64,000 bases of DNA, taken from assembly GCA_900316625.1 (NCBI GenBank), contig ONDO01000008.1:1-64000 (forward strand), read 5' to 3'. Source of the stretch: an uncultured Lachnospiraceae bacterium (GTDB lineage: Bacteria > Bacillota > Clostridia > Lachnospirales > Lachnospiraceae). The first letter of the stretch is position 1. Every line of letters starts with the position of its first letter. Positions 63,382-64,000 of the stretch are shown piece after piece. The notes beneath the pieces are model-generated. The model saw only the letters and a list, made by a program, of their open reading frames with translations. It did not search any database and was not told the DNA's origin. A program made the position numbers and the translations under genes.

Positions 63382-64000
63382 GTGGTTCATCAGTACAAAC
63401 TGAACGGATACAATATTGTAATGGACATCGATTCTGGTTCCATTCATGTTGTTGACGATATTAGCTATGATCTGATCGCTCTCTATAACGATCACTCCAA
63501 ATCTCAGATCGCAGATCAGCTTCTCGAGAAGTATCCTGCAGTGAAGAGAGACGAAATTTTTGAAGCATATGATGAGATTCAGGGCCTCGTGGATGAGGGC
63601 ACCCTCTTTACTCATGATATCTACAAGGACAAGATTGAAGATTTCACCAAGCGCCCGAATGTTGTAAAGGCTCTCTGTCTGCACATCGCGCATGACTGTA
63701 ATCTCTCCTGTAAGTATTGCTTCGCAGAAGAAGGAATGTACCACGGCAAGAAGGCCGAGCTTATGTCCTTCGAAGTAGGTAAGCAGGCATTAGATTTTCT
63801 GATTGCTAATTCCGGCAATCGTACCAATCTTGAAGTCGACTTCTTCGGTGGTGAGCCGACCATGAACTGGCAGGTTGTAAAAGACCTCGTCGCTTATGGA
63901 CGTTCCCAGGAAGAAGAGCACAATAAGAAATTCCGCTTCACACTTACGACCAATGGACTTCTTCTCAATGATGAGATCATGGAGTTCTGTAATAAGGAGA
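63382..64000 (+). CDS. scfB: SCIFF radical SAM maturase (partial, cut by window end)
   Basis: The first 206 residues are present; the frame is open at the window edge. The start is GTG at 63382 after aggaaagg. The N-terminal 95 residues form the peptide-recognition (RRE-like) domain, MVHQYKLNGYNIVMDIDSG. The radical SAM motif follows, C106-x3-C110-x2-C113 (HDCNLSCKYCFAEEG), then the SAM-binding VDFFGGEPTMNW and TTNGLLL. The SPASM domain with auxiliary clusters should lie beyond the window. It forms thioether bonds in the upstream SCIFF peptide. Identification rests on the peptide next to it and the motif spacing. Confidence 0.93.
   Translation, partial: MVHQYKLNGYNIVMDIDSGSIHVVDDISYDLIALYNDHSKSQIADQLLEKYPAVKRDEIFEAYDEIQGLVDEGTLFTHDIYKDKIEDFTKRPNVVKALCLHIAHDCNLSCKYCFAEEGMYHGKKAELMSFEVGKQALDFLIANSGNRTNLEVDFFGGEPTMNWQVVKDLVAYGRSQEEEHNKKFRFTLTTNGLLLNDEIMEFCNKE

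Overview
The window reads as a chromosomal segment of an anaerobic, fermentative clostridium, most likely of the Lachnospiraceae type. The evidence is the SCIFF peptide with its radical SAM maturase, a FeoA/FeoB locus with a Cys-rich partner protein, T-box leaders on aminoacyl-tRNA synthetase genes, a cellobiose phosphorylase next to a family-1 sugar ABC transporter, a CIRCE-controlled small heat-shock gene, and strong AGGAGG ribosome binding sites. I see no rRNA, tRNA, phage, insertion sequence or CRISPR array. The species is not identifiable from this alone.

Layout. 1-3.1 kb: ferrous iron uptake (feoA, feoB and two small membrane proteins). 3.1-5.7 kb: a glycosyltransferase, a 51-residue membrane protein and an acyltransferase-like membrane protein. 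5.7-8.7 kb: valS behind a Val T-box whose promoter lies inside the preceding gene. 8.9-15.3 kb: one operon-like run of a 51-residue protein, a zinc-ribbon/TPR membrane protein, a hybrid histidine kinase, a receiver-only regulator and a serine acetyltransferase. 15.4-20.2 kb: GH13 amylase, Hsp20, MalY/PatB aminotransferase and a DUF3737 beta-helix-like protein. 20.5-27.9 kb: a cellobiose/cellodextrin locus (GH94 phosphorylase divergent from a LacI regulator, lipoprotein binding protein and two permeases) with ACGAAAAC-type operators. 28.1-30.1 kb: proC-mutY. 30.3-36.5 kb: a peptide/nickel-type ABC transporter (oppBCDF) followed by its binding protein. 36.6-39.5 kb: YitT family protein, a second glycosyltransferase and a repeat-bearing DUF4190 protein. 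39.5-43.1 kb: ileS (long, eukaryote-like type) behind an Ile T-box. 43.2-45.7 kb: glycogen phosphorylase behind a long perfect palindrome. 45.9-49.8 kb: a calcium-binding-like protein and the minus-strand run patatin, CPBP protease, plsY. 50-57.5 kb: radical SAM protein, dnaE, pfkA, RNA methyltransferase and a small conserved protein. 57.6-61 kb: small alarmone synthetase, an unknown protein, ispE and a GntR regulator. 61-64 kb: a 149-bp inverted repeat and possible RNA gene, a frameshifted membrane protein gene, a trigger-factor-like lipoprotein, then the SCIFF peptide and its maturase (cut by the window end).

The most unusual item is the binding protein at 34702-36477. It appears to be a circular permutation of the family 5 oligopeptide-binding protein: the block that normally ends the protein sits directly after the lipoprotein signal, and the protein stops where that block would normally begin. 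Other points worth a second look are the inverted repeat and candidate RNA at 61040-61335, hairpins that put the Shine-Dalgarno sequence of the next gene in a terminator arm (3122-3179 and 4537-4580), a leader terminator with a 24-codon ORF in front of oppB, three consecutive inverted repeats in front of the sugar permeases, and the palindrome at the glgP start site.

The genes fit an organism living on plant-derived or stored glucans. Cellobiose enters by the ABC transporter and is split by phosphorolysis, glycogen by GlgP and alpha-glucans by GH13, all feeding glycolysis at 6-phosphofructokinase. Amino acid supply is sensed through the two T-boxes and the alarmone synthetase.
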